From NCBI GenBank assembly GCA_965199705.1, contig OZ241359.1, forward strand, positions 2,480,001 to 2,544,000: a stretch of 64,000 nt of DNA. Direction: 5' to 3'. The position numbers were made by a program, and so were the translations under genes. Positions 25,732-33,793 of the stretch are shown piece after piece. The notes beneath the pieces were generated by a model. That model was not told where the DNA came from and made no database searches. It was given only the letters and a program-made list of their open reading frames with translations. The number at the start of each line of letters is the position of its first letter. Positions within the stretch are counted from its first letter, which is position 1. Origin of the DNA: Azophilus sp965199705 (lineage in GTDB: Bacteria > Pseudomonadota > Gammaproteobacteria > Pseudomonadales > Azotimanducaceae).

Positions 25732-27126
25732 TTGTCAGCACCTGAAACAAGGCTCAAGCCGAAGATCGGCCGAATCGGCACGCTGGTGATGGCCGTCGGC
25801 ATCATCGTGGGCCCCTGGATGCCGCAGATGCCCTTCTGGTTTTCCCTGAGCGGCCCGTCAATCGCCCTCGTTTTCGTCGTCATCACGGTTCTGGCCATCC
25901 CGATCATCCTTGCCTATGGCGAGTTGACGGCGATGCTTCCGTTCGCAGGCGGCGGCTACAACTTCGCGCGCAATGCGTTTGGCAGGACGCCGGCCTGGAT
26001 CACCGGCTGGTTCATGATTCTGCTGTACCTGATTGCGACCGCCTTCATGGCCCCCGCGACGGCGCGCATGTTCCAGGCCCTCTTCATGCTCAATGACTTG
26101 TCCGACGCCGTGATCGCCCTCGCAGGCATTGGCATCCTGCTGGTTTTCGCGGCCATCAACACGGTTTCGGTCGGCGCTTCGGCGCGGCTGCAAGGGGTCA
26201 TGGTGCTGGGCATGGTGGCGGTCGGCATCGCTACCTTCCTGTGGTTCTTTGGCTCGGGGCAATGGTCGCCCGCCAACCTGACGCCATTCTTCACGACCGG
26301 CGCGACCGGCTTTGCCATCGCAATCGGCATCATGATCCAGATGGTGATCGGATTCGACTGCATTCCCCAACTGGCCGAAGAGGCGAAGTACCCGAAGCGC
26401 GACATGCTCTGGATCATGCTGGCCGCCGTGCTCATCGCCGAGTCGATGTTTGCGCTGATCTGCCTCGCCAACGCCGGCATGAAAGACGCCGCCTGGATTA
26501 CGCAGCAAATCGTCGTCAGCCCGGAAATCGCCCGGCAGTTCGCCGGTGGCGTTCCCGCCGCGATCATGAACATCGCGGGTCTGCTCGCAACCCTCACTTG
26601 TCTGAACGGCTTTATGATCGCTGCGGCGCGGGTCATGTTCGCCATGGGCCGGGCCCGTGTCTTGCCGCCGGTTTTCTCGGGCGCCAATCGATTCAACATC
26701 CCGCACGTCGGCGTCTGGGGGGCTTTCGTCGCAAGCAGCCTGCTGGTGCTGATCGGCGGTGAGCGCTGGCTGGAAACCTTGATTGTCGCCGCGGCATTCG
26801 CCACCGGCATCGTCTATGCGCTGGTGTCCGCGAGTGCCGTCGTGCTGAGGAGAAAGCAGCCGAACTGGCCGCGTCCGATCAAAATGCCCGGCGGGGTCGG
26901 CACGGGCGTCTTGGCTGCGCTGATTTCGGTCGGCCTCGCCATTGCCGCCGGCTTCGGCATGCCGTCGCGCTCCTGGGCCCTGTTCGCGGTCTGGATCATC
27001 CTCGGCCTGGCGGTCTATGGCTGGATGGCGTACAAGCGACGGTCGGACGCGGCGTACCTGGAGTTGCCCGCATTCACGCCGGCCGATATCGTCGAGGCTG
27101 GCGTTCAACAGGGGAGAGTTCAATGA
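25732..27126 (+). CDS. APC-superfamily amino acid/amine permease
   Basis: A 464-residue inner-membrane permease with about 12 hydrophobic segments. The first, GTLVMAVGIIVGPWMPQMPFWF, carries the helix-breaking Gly-rich stretch typical of APC transporters. ELTAMLPFAGGGYNFARNAFG in the second or third segment is the conserved P-x-x-G-G-x-Y motif. TTG 25732 is taken as the start because a TGA stop lies three codons upstream in frame; the first internal ATG (25789) would remove part of helix 1. It begins 30 bases after the FAD oxidoreductase and overlaps the racemase-fold gene by 4 bases (ATGA). It probably imports the cluster's amino-acid or amine substrate. Confidence 0.9.
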   Translation: MSAPETRLKPKIGRIGTLVMAVGIIVGPWMPQMPFWFSLSGPSIALVFVVITVLAIPIILAYGELTAMLPFAGGGYNFARNAFGRTPAWITGWFMILLYLIATAFMAPATARMFQALFMLNDLSDAVIALAGIGILLVFAAINTVSVGASARLQGVMVLGMVAVGIATFLWFFGSGQWSPANLTPFFTTGATGFAIAIGIMIQMVIGFDCIPQLAEEAKYPKRDMLWIMLAAVLIAESMFALICLANAGMKDAAWITQQIVVSPEIARQFAGGVPAAIMNIAGLLATLTCLNGFMIAAARVMFAMGRARVLPPVFSGANRFNIPHVGVWGAFVASSLLVLIGGERWLETLIVAAAFATGIVYALVSASAVVLRRKQPNWPRPIKMPGGVGTGVLAALISVGLAIAAGFGMPSRSWALFAVWIILGLAVYGWMAYKRRSDAAYLELPAFTPADIVEAGVQQGRVQ

Positions 27127-27914
27127 GCGAGCGTTCAATCAGGATTTGGTATCAGAGTTTCGTTGACGAACCCAATGCCGGCGCCTACTGGCCGCGCCTG
27201 TCCGAGCATCTTGATGCGGTGTCGGCAGGCAATGCGACTGTGGACGTGAACGGCATGACGCCGCACGACTCCTACGCCCATGCGCTCATGGAGTGGCGCT
27301 GTGGCCGAGAGGCGATCTGCAACGCCGTTCGCGCGGAACGCGAGGGCTACGACGCCATCATCTTCGGCCACTTTCAGGACGCCGGTTTGTACGAAGCGCG
27401 CTCGGCGGTGGACATACCGGTCGTGTCCTTGGGCGAAGCGAGCATGCTCTATTGCTGCCAACTGGCGCAACGAATTGGCATCGTCACCATCAACCCGCGG
27501 TTCATTCCCTGGTTTCGGCATCAAATCAGAAAATACGGCCTTCAGGATCGCATCACCGGCGTGCATTCAATGACCTTTGAACCTGGGCAGATTCTCAGCG
27601 CACTGGGTTCGGAGGCAAGGGCCAAGGACGTGCAGCGTTTGTTTGTCGAACAGGCCGAGCCGCTGGTGGAACAAGGCGTTGAACTGATTCTGCCGGGCGG
27701 CGGCATACCGATGCTGCTGTTTTCCAGCATTCACGCCTTCAGTGTGGCCGGCGCTCCGGTGGTCAACGGCATTGAAATCGCGGTGAAGATGGCCGAAGCG
27801 GCGGTCGAGATGAGGCGTTCGAGCGGCCTTGCTGTCAGTCGAGTGGGCGAATATGAGAAAGCGCCCCCTGAAGTGATCGAAGAGTTTCTCACCCATCCGC
27901 GGAGCGGCGCCTGA
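27123..27914 (+). CDS. Asp/Glu/hydantoin racemase-fold protein lacking the usual catalytic cysteines
   Basis: A 263-residue cytosolic protein clearly of the Asp/Glu/hydantoin racemase fold: DAIIFGHFQDAGLYEARSAVDIPVVSLGEASM near 77-108 and GVELILPGGGIPMLLF near 184-199. In hydantoin racemases these blocks read GC-F-DPGL and LGCAGM, with one catalytic Cys each. Here the first Cys position is His (FGHFQDAGL) and the second is Gly (PGGGIPM). A Cys pair (LYCCQLA) lies elsewhere. I recall a subfamily with this PxGGxPMLL signature, so the change is probably not simple decay. The chemistry may be isomerisation, decarboxylation or ring hydrolysis rather than two-base racemisation. Coupled to the permease gene and followed 19 bases later by lysR. 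Confidence 0.8.
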   Translation: MSERSIRIWYQSFVDEPNAGAYWPRLSEHLDAVSAGNATVDVNGMTPHDSYAHALMEWRCGREAICNAVRAEREGYDAIIFGHFQDAGLYEARSAVDIPVVSLGEASMLYCCQLAQRIGIVTINPRFIPWFRHQIRKYGLQDRITGVHSMTFEPGQILSALGSEARAKDVQRLFVEQAEPLVEQGVELILPGGGIPMLLFSSIHAFSVAGAPVVNGIEIAVKMAEAAVEMRRSSGLAVSRVGEYEKAPPEVIEEFLTHPRSGA

Positions 27915-27933
27915 GCCTGGCCGTCCATTCACA

Positions 27934-28869
27934 ATGACTATTCGACGCGAAAACAACCTGGCGCCCCGGATTCGAAATGTCGATTTGAATCTGCTGAAGA
28001 TATTCGATGCAGTTTATTGCGAGCAGAATATCAGCCATGCGGCGCGAATGCTCTATGTCTCGCAACCAGCGGTGAGCAATGCGCTCAAGCGGTTGCGCGA
28101 ACTCTATGACGACCAGCTGTTCGTGCGAACCACCGAAGGCATGAGGCCAACGCCGAAGGCACAGGAACTCATCGACCCGATTCGGGAAGCGCTGACCCAG
28201 GTCAACAAGACGCTGGCGGTGGAGGGGAAGTTCCGGCCTGAAACCTCGCACCGGACGTTTACGGTGGCGTTGACGGACTACGGCGAATTTTACTTTCTCC
28301 CCAAAATGGTTCGCCGCGTCATGGAGGAAGCTCCGGGCGTCGATATCGTCTGCTTGCCGCATTCGGGCGCCACGTTGGCGCTTGAACTGAAGTCTGGCGC
28401 AGTGGATCTCTGCTGGGACTGGGTGCGAATAGACGATGCCGACTATCATGTCGAGGCGGTCTTTGACGACCCTGGCTGTTGCGTCGCCCGCAGAAACCAC
28501 CCGCAGATCAACGGCGAACTGAGCCTGGAACAATACCTGGCCGCCGAGCACGTCGCGCTGCGGCCGACCCGGCAGCACCAACCGCGCATCGAACGCGCGC
28601 TGGAATGCGGGGGGCTGCGACGCAAGGTCGTTGTCGAGGTCTCGCACCTGACCGTCATCCCCAGGGTGGTTGCAAGAACCGACCTGATCGCGACGATGCC
28701 GAGGCGGTTGGCGGAGCTTTACGGCGAGGTGCTGGATCTGCAGGTGCTCAAGAATCCGGTTTATGACGACGCCGTCGTCGTTTATCAGATGTGGCATCGT
28801 CACTTCGAGGGTGACGAGGGCCATCGTTGGTTTCGCCAGTTGGTCAGTGAAATCGCCGCTGCGTCCTAG
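27934..28869 (+). CDS. LysR-family transcriptional regulator
   Basis: A 311-residue DNA-binding activator or repressor. The winged helix-turn-helix occupies about 10-70: VDLNLLKIFDAVYCEQNISHAARMLYVSQPAVSNALKRL is the classical LysR recognition unit, and LFVRTTEGMRPTPKAQEL completes the wing. The effector-binding domain (about 95-305) starts at RTFTVALTDYGEFYFLPKM, in the style of NodD/LinR-like regulators. It is the fifth same-strand gene of the cluster. Three near-identical T-N11-A boxes lie 30 bases after its stop, after the synthetase gene and before the TonB receptor; they are the obvious candidate operators for this protein. Confidence 0.93.
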   Translation: MTIRRENNLAPRIRNVDLNLLKIFDAVYCEQNISHAARMLYVSQPAVSNALKRLRELYDDQLFVRTTEGMRPTPKAQELIDPIREALTQVNKTLAVEGKFRPETSHRTFTVALTDYGEFYFLPKMVRRVMEEAPGVDIVCLPHSGATLALELKSGAVDLCWDWVRIDDADYHVEAVFDDPGCCVARRNHPQINGELSLEQYLAAEHVALRPTRQHQPRIERALECGGLRRKVVVEVSHLTVIPRVVARTDLIATMPRRLAELYGEVLDLQVLKNPVYDDAVVVYQMWHRHFEGDEGHRWFRQLVSEIAAAS

Positions 28870-28898
28870 TCGGCCTGCCTACCGTCGAATTTTGCTCT

Positions 28899-28913
28899 AT
28901 CACGATTGGTGAT
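28899..28913 (+). promoter_or_regulatory. LysR-type box O1 (ATCAC-N5-GTGAT)
   Basis: Perfect 5-bp inverted repeat ATCACGATTGGTGAT giving a T-N11-A LysR core. It lies 30 bases downstream of lysR and about 140 bases before the likely start of the acyl-CoA synthetase. The wider TCTATCAC...TGG context is shared with O2 and O3. Confidence 0.65.
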
Positions 28914-29052
28914 TGGTCTGGCGGCGGAACCGTCGGCTACGATGAGTCGCTGGGAACGGCGCAAGGCGGCTAGTTTGGCTCGAAAATCATCCGGTTCGCT
29001 TGAGGGGAGCGGCTGCCTGCGCGGCTCGGCTCTTGATGCTTCGGAGCGGTCT

Positions 29053-30684
29053 TTGCCCATGATCGTGCAAAGGCAGGCGAGGCTGGGGGACAAGGTTCTC
29101 GTGCAAGGGGAAGGGCGGCAGCTTACCTATGGTCAGGCTCCCGCGGTCGCGGCGCAGTATGCAGGCGCCCTGGCGGCGGCGGGGGTGGGCGAAGGGGACA
29201 GGATCGTCGCCTTCATGTCAAACCGCATCGAGCTTGTGGAGCTGTGGCTGGGGACCAGCTGGCTGGGCGCGGTTCTGGTTCCGGTCAATACCGCCTTTCG
29301 CGGCGCCCAGCTCAACCACGTCATGCACGCCACCCAGCCCGTTCTTGTCGTCACCGAGTTGGGCCTGATCGAGCACTTGCTGGCGGGCGCCGAAATCCTG
29401 AACGGCGCCCGGACGCTCATGGTCGATTGCGAGCCGGAACCCGGTGAATCTGGTTTGGCCAGCAAGATCGACAGCTTTGGACTGGACGCCCCACCGGTTG
29501 CGCCGAGGACCGTTGGGCCGGGCGATACAGCCGCCATTCTTTATACCTCGGGCACGACCGGGCCGTCGAAAGGCGTGGTCTGCACCCACGGGCAGTTTTA
29601 CTGGTGGGGCGCTCTGACCGGCGAAGCGCTCAACCTGAGAGAAGAGGATGTGCTGTTCACGACCCTGCCGCTTTTTCACACCAATGCCCTGAACGCGTTT
29701 TGGCAGGCGATTCTGGTTGGCGCCACTTATTCCCTGGGTTCGAGGTTTTCGGCCAGTCAATTCTGGTCGCAAGCCCGAGACCGCGGGGCTACGGTGACCT
29801 ATTTGCTGGGCGCAATCGCGCAAATGCTGTTGAACGGCGAACCCGCGGGTCTCGATCGGGCGCATTCGATCCGGGTCGCCCTGTCGCCGGCAACCCCGCT
29901 TGAATGCGTTGCGCAATTCAAAGACCGATTCGGCGTCCAGCTGATAGAGGGCTATGGCTCGACGGAGACCAACCTGGTCATCTCGAACGTCAAGGGCGGG
30001 CACGTGCCCGGCGCGCTGGGGCGTGTGGTCGATGGCTTTGACGTCCGGGTGGTCGATGCCGAGGGGCGCGACGTGCCGCACAACGTGCCTGGCGAGTTGC
30101 TGGTTCGAGGACTCAGGCCTCACAGCATGGCGTCCGGGTATTTCGGCGACCCGGAAGCGACCGCCCATTCCTGGCGAAGCGGCTGGTTTCACACGGGCGA
30201 CCGGGTGGTTTGCGATGCCAGCGGCATTTACCGCTTCGTTGACCGCATGGTCGATGCGATTCGGCGCCGTGGCGAGAACGTCTCCTCATGGGAAGTGGAA
30301 CATGCGCTCATGTCGCATCCGGATGTCGAGCAGGCAGCGGTCATCGGCGTGCCCTCGGAGCTGGCCGACGAGGAGGTCATGGCGTTCGTCAAGACTCGGC
30401 CCGGCTGCCACTTGGCCCCGGCCGATCTCATCGGCTTTCTCGAACCCCGGCTGGCCTACTTCGCCATACCGCGATACTGGGAGTTTTTGGAAGAACTGCC
30501 GATGACCGAAAACGGCAAGATCAGGAAAAATCCGCTAAGGCAACGGGGTGTTGCGGCGTCAACCTGGGACTGCGAGCAGGCAGGCGTGGCAGGCCGGCGC
30601 ATCGCTGCCGCGACGATCAAGCGCCCGCCGCAGGATGCCCCGCTCGATCAGGCGCCGATGAGCCACTGGCCAGCAGCCAAATAG
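29053..30684 (+). CDS. Acyl-CoA synthetase / AMP-dependent ligase
   Basis: Adenylate-forming ligase of about 543 residues that would activate a carboxylic acid as its CoA thioester. Motifs: AILYTSGTTGPSKGVVCTHGQF (P-loop-like A3), YGSTETN (A5), FHTGDRV (A7), RRRGENVSSWEVE (A8) and the terminal ENGKIRKNPLR carrying the catalytic Lys (A10). The RRRGENVS form is common in crotonobetaine/carnitine-CoA-ligase-like enzymes. TTG 29053 is chosen because GGAG lies six bases upstream and the fold starts with LPMIVQRQARLGDKVLV; ATG 29059 or an upstream ATG 28942 are alternatives. LysR-type boxes flank the gene on both sides. Part of it is duplicated at 34563-34700. Confidence 0.88.
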   Translation: MPMIVQRQARLGDKVLVQGEGRQLTYGQAPAVAAQYAGALAAAGVGEGDRIVAFMSNRIELVELWLGTSWLGAVLVPVNTAFRGAQLNHVMHATQPVLVVTELGLIEHLLAGAEILNGARTLMVDCEPEPGESGLASKIDSFGLDAPPVAPRTVGPGDTAAILYTSGTTGPSKGVVCTHGQFYWWGALTGEALNLREEDVLFTTLPLFHTNALNAFWQAILVGATYSLGSRFSASQFWSQARDRGATVTYLLGAIAQMLLNGEPAGLDRAHSIRVALSPATPLECVAQFKDRFGVQLIEGYGSTETNLVISNVKGGHVPGALGRVVDGFDVRVVDAEGRDVPHNVPGELLVRGLRPHSMASGYFGDPEATAHSWRSGWFHTGDRVVCDASGIYRFVDRMVDAIRRRGENVSSWEVEHALMSHPDVEQAAVIGVPSELADEEVMAFVKTRPGCHLAPADLIGFLEPRLAYFAIPRYWEFLEELPMTENGKIRKNPLRQRGVAASTWDCEQAGVAGRRIAAATIKRPPQDAPLDQAPMSHWPAAK

Positions 30685-30690
30685 TCGTCT

Positions 30691-30705
30691 ATCACAACCA
30701 GTGAC
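30691..30705 (+). promoter_or_regulatory. LysR-type box O2 (ATCAC-N5-GTGAC)
   Basis: ATCACAACCAGTGAC lies seven bases after the synthetase stop codon, within a TCTATCAC...TGG context shared with O1 and O3. One base of the inverted repeat is changed. It probably once served the gene that followed before the ATPase/IS segment was placed here. Confidence 0.55.
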
Positions 30706-30805
30706 TGGATGCGTATCAGTTTGAAAATAATCACAGGCGCAAAGACCTGAAGATCATCATGTCATGACTGGTGTCATTGGTTGTGTTGCGTGTGGTGATG
30801 CATGG

Positions 30806-31547
30806 TCAAGGGGGCGGCGTTGAAGTGTTGACGCCCGAATTGTTATTTCGCTGAGATATTGCTTGTTGTCCAAAATTGTCCTGCAACCATTTTCGTAACG
30901 AAGATATAGGGCATTCCCACATGCCAGTCTTGTTTGCGGCTCTCTGAATGACGCCACTATGCTTCAATCCATCAAAAACATCATGATGGGATACACCGGC
31001 CTTGTCTATCGACAATCTTGCTTGTTGATGTCGATGGAGTGTCTCTTTGCAGACAGCCAATAAATCCGCCTCATCAGCACCGGATTCGCCGGCAGTCTGT
31101 ACCACGGCATACGCCACGAACCCGGCAAAATGCGTATGTCTTGATGCGCCTGACAAGGCATCCTCATAATATTCATGCCGTCTATTTTCAGCGATTTGAT
31201 TGATTTCATCCCAGTGTTGCAGTGCACTTGCTACATGGCCATCTTCGGTTTTCAGCGCTATCTCGGCATATGCCGCCATAACACCTCGAAGATGGTGAGG
31301 CCAGCATTGACTGGAATCAACGATGCGATCAACCAACAGCGATGTATCTGATTCTGTTCCCCAGGCATCAAGATGTTGAAGGATTGCCAGGACATATTTT
31401 TGTGCGCTTGCCTTGCCCAAAGCGCCCATTGGCATGCGCGCACTCTTTTTTGTGATATCCGACAACCGGGACAAGCCCAGATTTATCAGATGTTCTCGAG
31501 TATCCGATAGTCCAGCAAAGACAAAAAAGACGGGGGTATCCTTTAAC
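30806..31547 (-). pseudogene. AAA ATPase gene, 3' part (interrupted by IS66-type element)
   Basis: C-terminal half of a gene split by the element at 31548-33785. The frame continues cleanly across the gap: removing the element and one copy of the 8-base target duplication restores an uninterrupted reading frame of 483 residues (...AGSSKLKDTPVFFVFAGLSD...). This half starts with the sensor-like FFVFAGLSDT strand, then a helical region of about 200 residues containing CWPHHLRGVMAAYAEIALK, and ends with a stretch that could be a winged helix (SHHDVFDGLKHSGVIQRAANKTGMWECPISSLRKWL). The sequence is visibly richer in A+T than its neighbours, suggesting acquisition. The insertion separates the catalytic half from this half, so the gene is almost certainly inactive. 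Confidence 0.85.
31540..31547. repeat. Target-site duplication CCTTTAAC, left copy
   Basis: Eight-base direct repeat abutting the left end of the IS66-type element. It is identical to 33786-33793, and 8 bp is the size expected for IS66-family insertions. Confidence 0.93.
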
Positions 31548-31562
31548 GTAACTACTCGCCCC
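31548..31562 (+). repeat. Left terminal inverted repeat of the IS66-type element
   Basis: GTAACTACTCGCCCC, the exact reverse complement of 33771-33785. The GTAA start is typical of IS66-family ends. Confidence 0.92.
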
Positions 31563-31618
31563 TTGACATTATAGGGAGCCGGTTCTATGGTGTGGGCTTT
31601 CCGACAGCACTCACCGGC

Positions 31619-32284
31619 ATGGGCAACGCATATTTCGGTTCCAAGGCGACGGCGGGCCTGTGTCAGGCGCTGATTGCCTTGATGCCGCCGCACAGCACCT
31701 ACATCGAGACGCACCTGGGGGGCGGGGCGATCATGAAGCGCAAGCCCGGCGCCCTGCGCAACATCGGGACCGATCTGGACGAGCGGGCCTTGGCCGGATT
31801 CCAGTGCGATTATCCGGTGGAGTTGGTGCACGGTTGTTGCCACCGGTTTCTGGCGGAACATCCCTTCGACGGGACGGAGTTGGTGTACAGCGACCCGCCG
31901 TACCTGCTGCGCACGCGCAAGTCGGCGCGGCGCTACCGCCACGACTACGAGGACGCGGATCACGCGGCGCTGCTCGGTCTGCTGCGGTCCTTGCCGTGCG
32001 CGGTGATGGTGTCGGGGTATCCGTCGTCGTTCTACGACGAGCGGCTTGAAGGCTGGCGCAGCGCGTCGGTGCAGGTGATGCACCAGGCCGGTGTGGTGAC
32101 GGAGAAGGTATGGTTCAACTTCGAGCCGGACCGGATGCACTGGGCGAGCTTGGCGGGCCGGAACTTCACGCACCGCCAGTCGGTCAAGCGCAAGGCGGAA
32201 AGCTGGGGTCGGCGCTATCGGGCGATGCCGCCGGCGGAGCGGCTGGCGGTGCTGGCGGCGCTCATGGCGGTGGAGGCGGAGTAG
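31619..32284 (+). CDS. D12-class DNA adenine methyltransferase carried by the IS
   Basis: Predicted N6-adenine methyltransferase of 221 residues. The motif order is that of the alpha (Dam/D12) class: YFGSKATAGLCQALI then the SAM-binding ETHLGGGAIMKRKP near 30-43, and the catalytic LVYSDPPYLLRTRKS near 93-107. Only a short recognition region lies between, so the site recognised is probably short. ATG 31619 gives the usual MGNAYFGSK start; GTG 31592 is an in-frame alternative with GGGAG upstream. It ends three bases before the transposase start, implying one transcript. As part of the mobile element it may methylate the IS ends, affect transposition timing or protect against restriction; none of these is shown by the sequence. 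No cognate nuclease is present in the element. Confidence 0.88.
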   Translation: MGNAYFGSKATAGLCQALIALMPPHSTYIETHLGGGAIMKRKPGALRNIGTDLDERALAGFQCDYPVELVHGCCHRFLAEHPFDGTELVYSDPPYLLRTRKSARRYRHDYEDADHAALLGLLRSLPCAVMVSGYPSSFYDERLEGWRSASVQVMHQAGVVTEKVWFNFEPDRMHWASLAGRNFTHRQSVKRKAESWGRRYRAMPPAERLAVLAALMAVEAE

Positions 32285-32287
32285 CCG

Positions 32288-33769
32288 GTGGCGCGGGTCA
32301 ACACGGCGTCGCTGCGCTCGGAGTTCGACGCGCTCCAGGGGCGCTTCGAGGAGTTGTGCGCGCAAGGCGGGATGAGTCCCGAGAGCCGCGCCCTGGTCGA
32401 TGCCCTGCTGACGCTCCTGCAACTGCTGATGGCGGTGTTCATGGAGAGGCGCACCCCGAAGGGTTCGCGCAACTCCGGGCTGCCCAGCTCCCAAGCCGAA
32501 CCGGACGGGACCGCCCGCGGGCGCCCCGGCGCCAAGGGCAAGGGGCCCAAGGCCGGCGCCGCTGGGGACGGCCCCAACCGACTGGTCGTCGAGCAGCGGA
32601 CCGCGCCGGTGGCCAAGTGCCGCGCCTGCGGTCGCGACCTTGGGGGCGTCGCCCCGGATGGCCATGAGCGGCGCGTGCTGGTGGACATCGTGTTCGAGAC
32701 CCGCGAGTTGACCGTCGAGGCCGAGGTCAAGACCTGTCCGCGCTGCCGGACCGAGACCAAGGGCCGGTTCCCCGACGACATGCCGGGACCGCTGCAATAC
32801 GGCCACGGCATCGTGGCCTTCGCCACGCACCTGCTGGCTGCCCAAATGCTGCCGTTGAAGCGGGCCGCCCAGACCCTCAAGGTCCTGACCGGGCGCGCGG
32901 TCGCCGAGGCGACCTTGCTGGCCTGGCTAACTCGACTGCACCGCGCGCTGGCCGACTGGGAGGCCGCCGCGATCCAACGCCTGCTCGCCATGCCCGCCCT
33001 GCACGCTGACGAGACCGGCCTGCGCATCGACCGGAAAAACCACTGGCTGCACACCGTCGGCGCCGGGGACCTGACGCTGAAGTTCATCCACCGCAAGCGC
33101 GGCCGGGCCGCCATCGACGACCTCAATGTCATCCCCCGCTACGGAGGCGTCCTGATCCACGATCGCTGGGCCAGCTACTTCGCCTACCGGAACTGCGAGC
33201 ACGCCCTGTGCGGCGCCCATCTGCTGCGCGACCTCGCCTTCGTCGAGGACGCCCACGGCCACGCCTGGGCCAGACGCATGGGCAGGCTCCTGCTCGAAAC
33301 CTGCCGCAAGGTCCGCGAGCACGACGGCAAGGCGCTCAACAAACCCGCCTTCAAAGCCGTGCGCAAACGCTACCGGACCATCCTGACCCAAGCCAAACGG
33401 GAACTCCCCACGCCACCCGCCCGACTCGACGGACAACGCGGGCGCGTCGCCAAATCCGACGCGGAGAACCTCCGCGAGGCGCTGGCCACCTACGAAACCG
33501 AGGTCCTTCGCTTCGCCCGAGACCCCGACGTCCCGTTCACCAACAACCGCGCGGAGCGCGATATCCGCATGGCCAAGGTCAAGCAGAAAATCTCCGGCTG
33601 CTTCCGAAACACCCAATACGCCGCCGCCTACTGCCGAATCTCCAGCTACCTCCAGTCCATGGCCAACCAAGGCTACAATCCCCTCGCCGCCATCCAGATC
33701 GCTCTCAACGGCAACGCCGCGAACATGATCAAGACGCCGCCGCAACAGACGCCGTCCGTTCTCGGGTAA
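32288..33769 (+). CDS. tnpC: IS66-family transposase
   Basis: Transposase of 493 residues starting at GTG three bases after the methyltransferase stop. An N-terminal coiled-coil-like region (about 1-50) is followed by a zinc-finger-like CRACG...CPRCRTETKG block (about 117-155), as in IS66 transposases. The catalytic DDE domain shows ALHADETGLRID near 238, GVLIHDRWASYF near 285 and FTNNRAERDIRMAKVKQKISGCFR near 420. The last motif, with the catalytic Glu in NRAERD, is diagnostic of IS66. The frame is intact and the protein ends 16 bases inside the right inverted repeat side, so it is probably functional. Confidence 0.95.
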   Translation: MARVNTASLRSEFDALQGRFEELCAQGGMSPESRALVDALLTLLQLLMAVFMERRTPKGSRNSGLPSSQAEPDGTARGRPGAKGKGPKAGAAGDGPNRLVVEQRTAPVAKCRACGRDLGGVAPDGHERRVLVDIVFETRELTVEAEVKTCPRCRTETKGRFPDDMPGPLQYGHGIVAFATHLLAAQMLPLKRAAQTLKVLTGRAVAEATLLAWLTRLHRALADWEAAAIQRLLAMPALHADETGLRIDRKNHWLHTVGAGDLTLKFIHRKRGRAAIDDLNVIPRYGGVLIHDRWASYFAYRNCEHALCGAHLLRDLAFVEDAHGHAWARRMGRLLLETCRKVREHDGKALNKPAFKAVRKRYRTILTQAKRELPTPPARLDGQRGRVAKSDAENLREALATYETEVLRFARDPDVPFTNNRAERDIRMAKVKQKISGCFRNTQYAAAYCRISSYLQSMANQGYNPLAAIQIALNGNAANMIKTPPQQTPSVLG

Positions 33770-33770
33770 G

Positions 33771-33785
33771 GGGGCGAGTAGTTAC
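33771..33785 (-). repeat. Right terminal inverted repeat of the IS66-type element
   Basis: Exact 15-base reverse complement of the left end at 31548-31562. Confidence 0.92.
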
Positions 33786-33793
33786 CCTTTAAC
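33786..33793. repeat. Target-site duplication CCTTTAAC, right copy
   Basis: Identical to 31540-31547. These bases also belong to the interrupted ATPase reading frame. Confidence 0.93.

Larger units (their letters stand above)
31548..33785 (+). mobile_element. IS66-type insertion sequence with a DNA methyltransferase passenger
   Basis: A complete 2,238 bp element. Both ends read GTAACTACTCGCCCC inward (15 exact bases, similarity continuing for about five more) and it is flanked by 8-base direct repeats CCTTTAAC. It carries two same-strand genes: a D12-class adenine methyltransferase and an IS66 DDE transposase (TnpC type). The small tnpA and tnpB genes of classical IS66 are missing, as in the ISBst12-like group that has only the transposase. 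The element interrupts an AAA ATPase gene. Intact ends, identical target duplications and open frames suggest a fairly recent insertion. Confidence 0.93.

Noticed and set aside
25858..27138. Minus-strand frame of 426 codons opposite the APC permease
   Set aside because: Asp/Arg/His-rich shadow of a membrane protein gene, without motifs or ribosome site.
28906..29052. Upstream extension of the acyl-CoA synthetase from 28906
   Set aside because: That start (TTG) lies inside the LysR-type box, and the added residues do not resemble the family's N-terminus.
30806..32845. A 679-codon minus-strand frame running from the ATPase 3' part into the IS element
   Set aside because: Only the part outside the element is real coding sequence. 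The rest is antisense to the methyltransferase and transposase genes.
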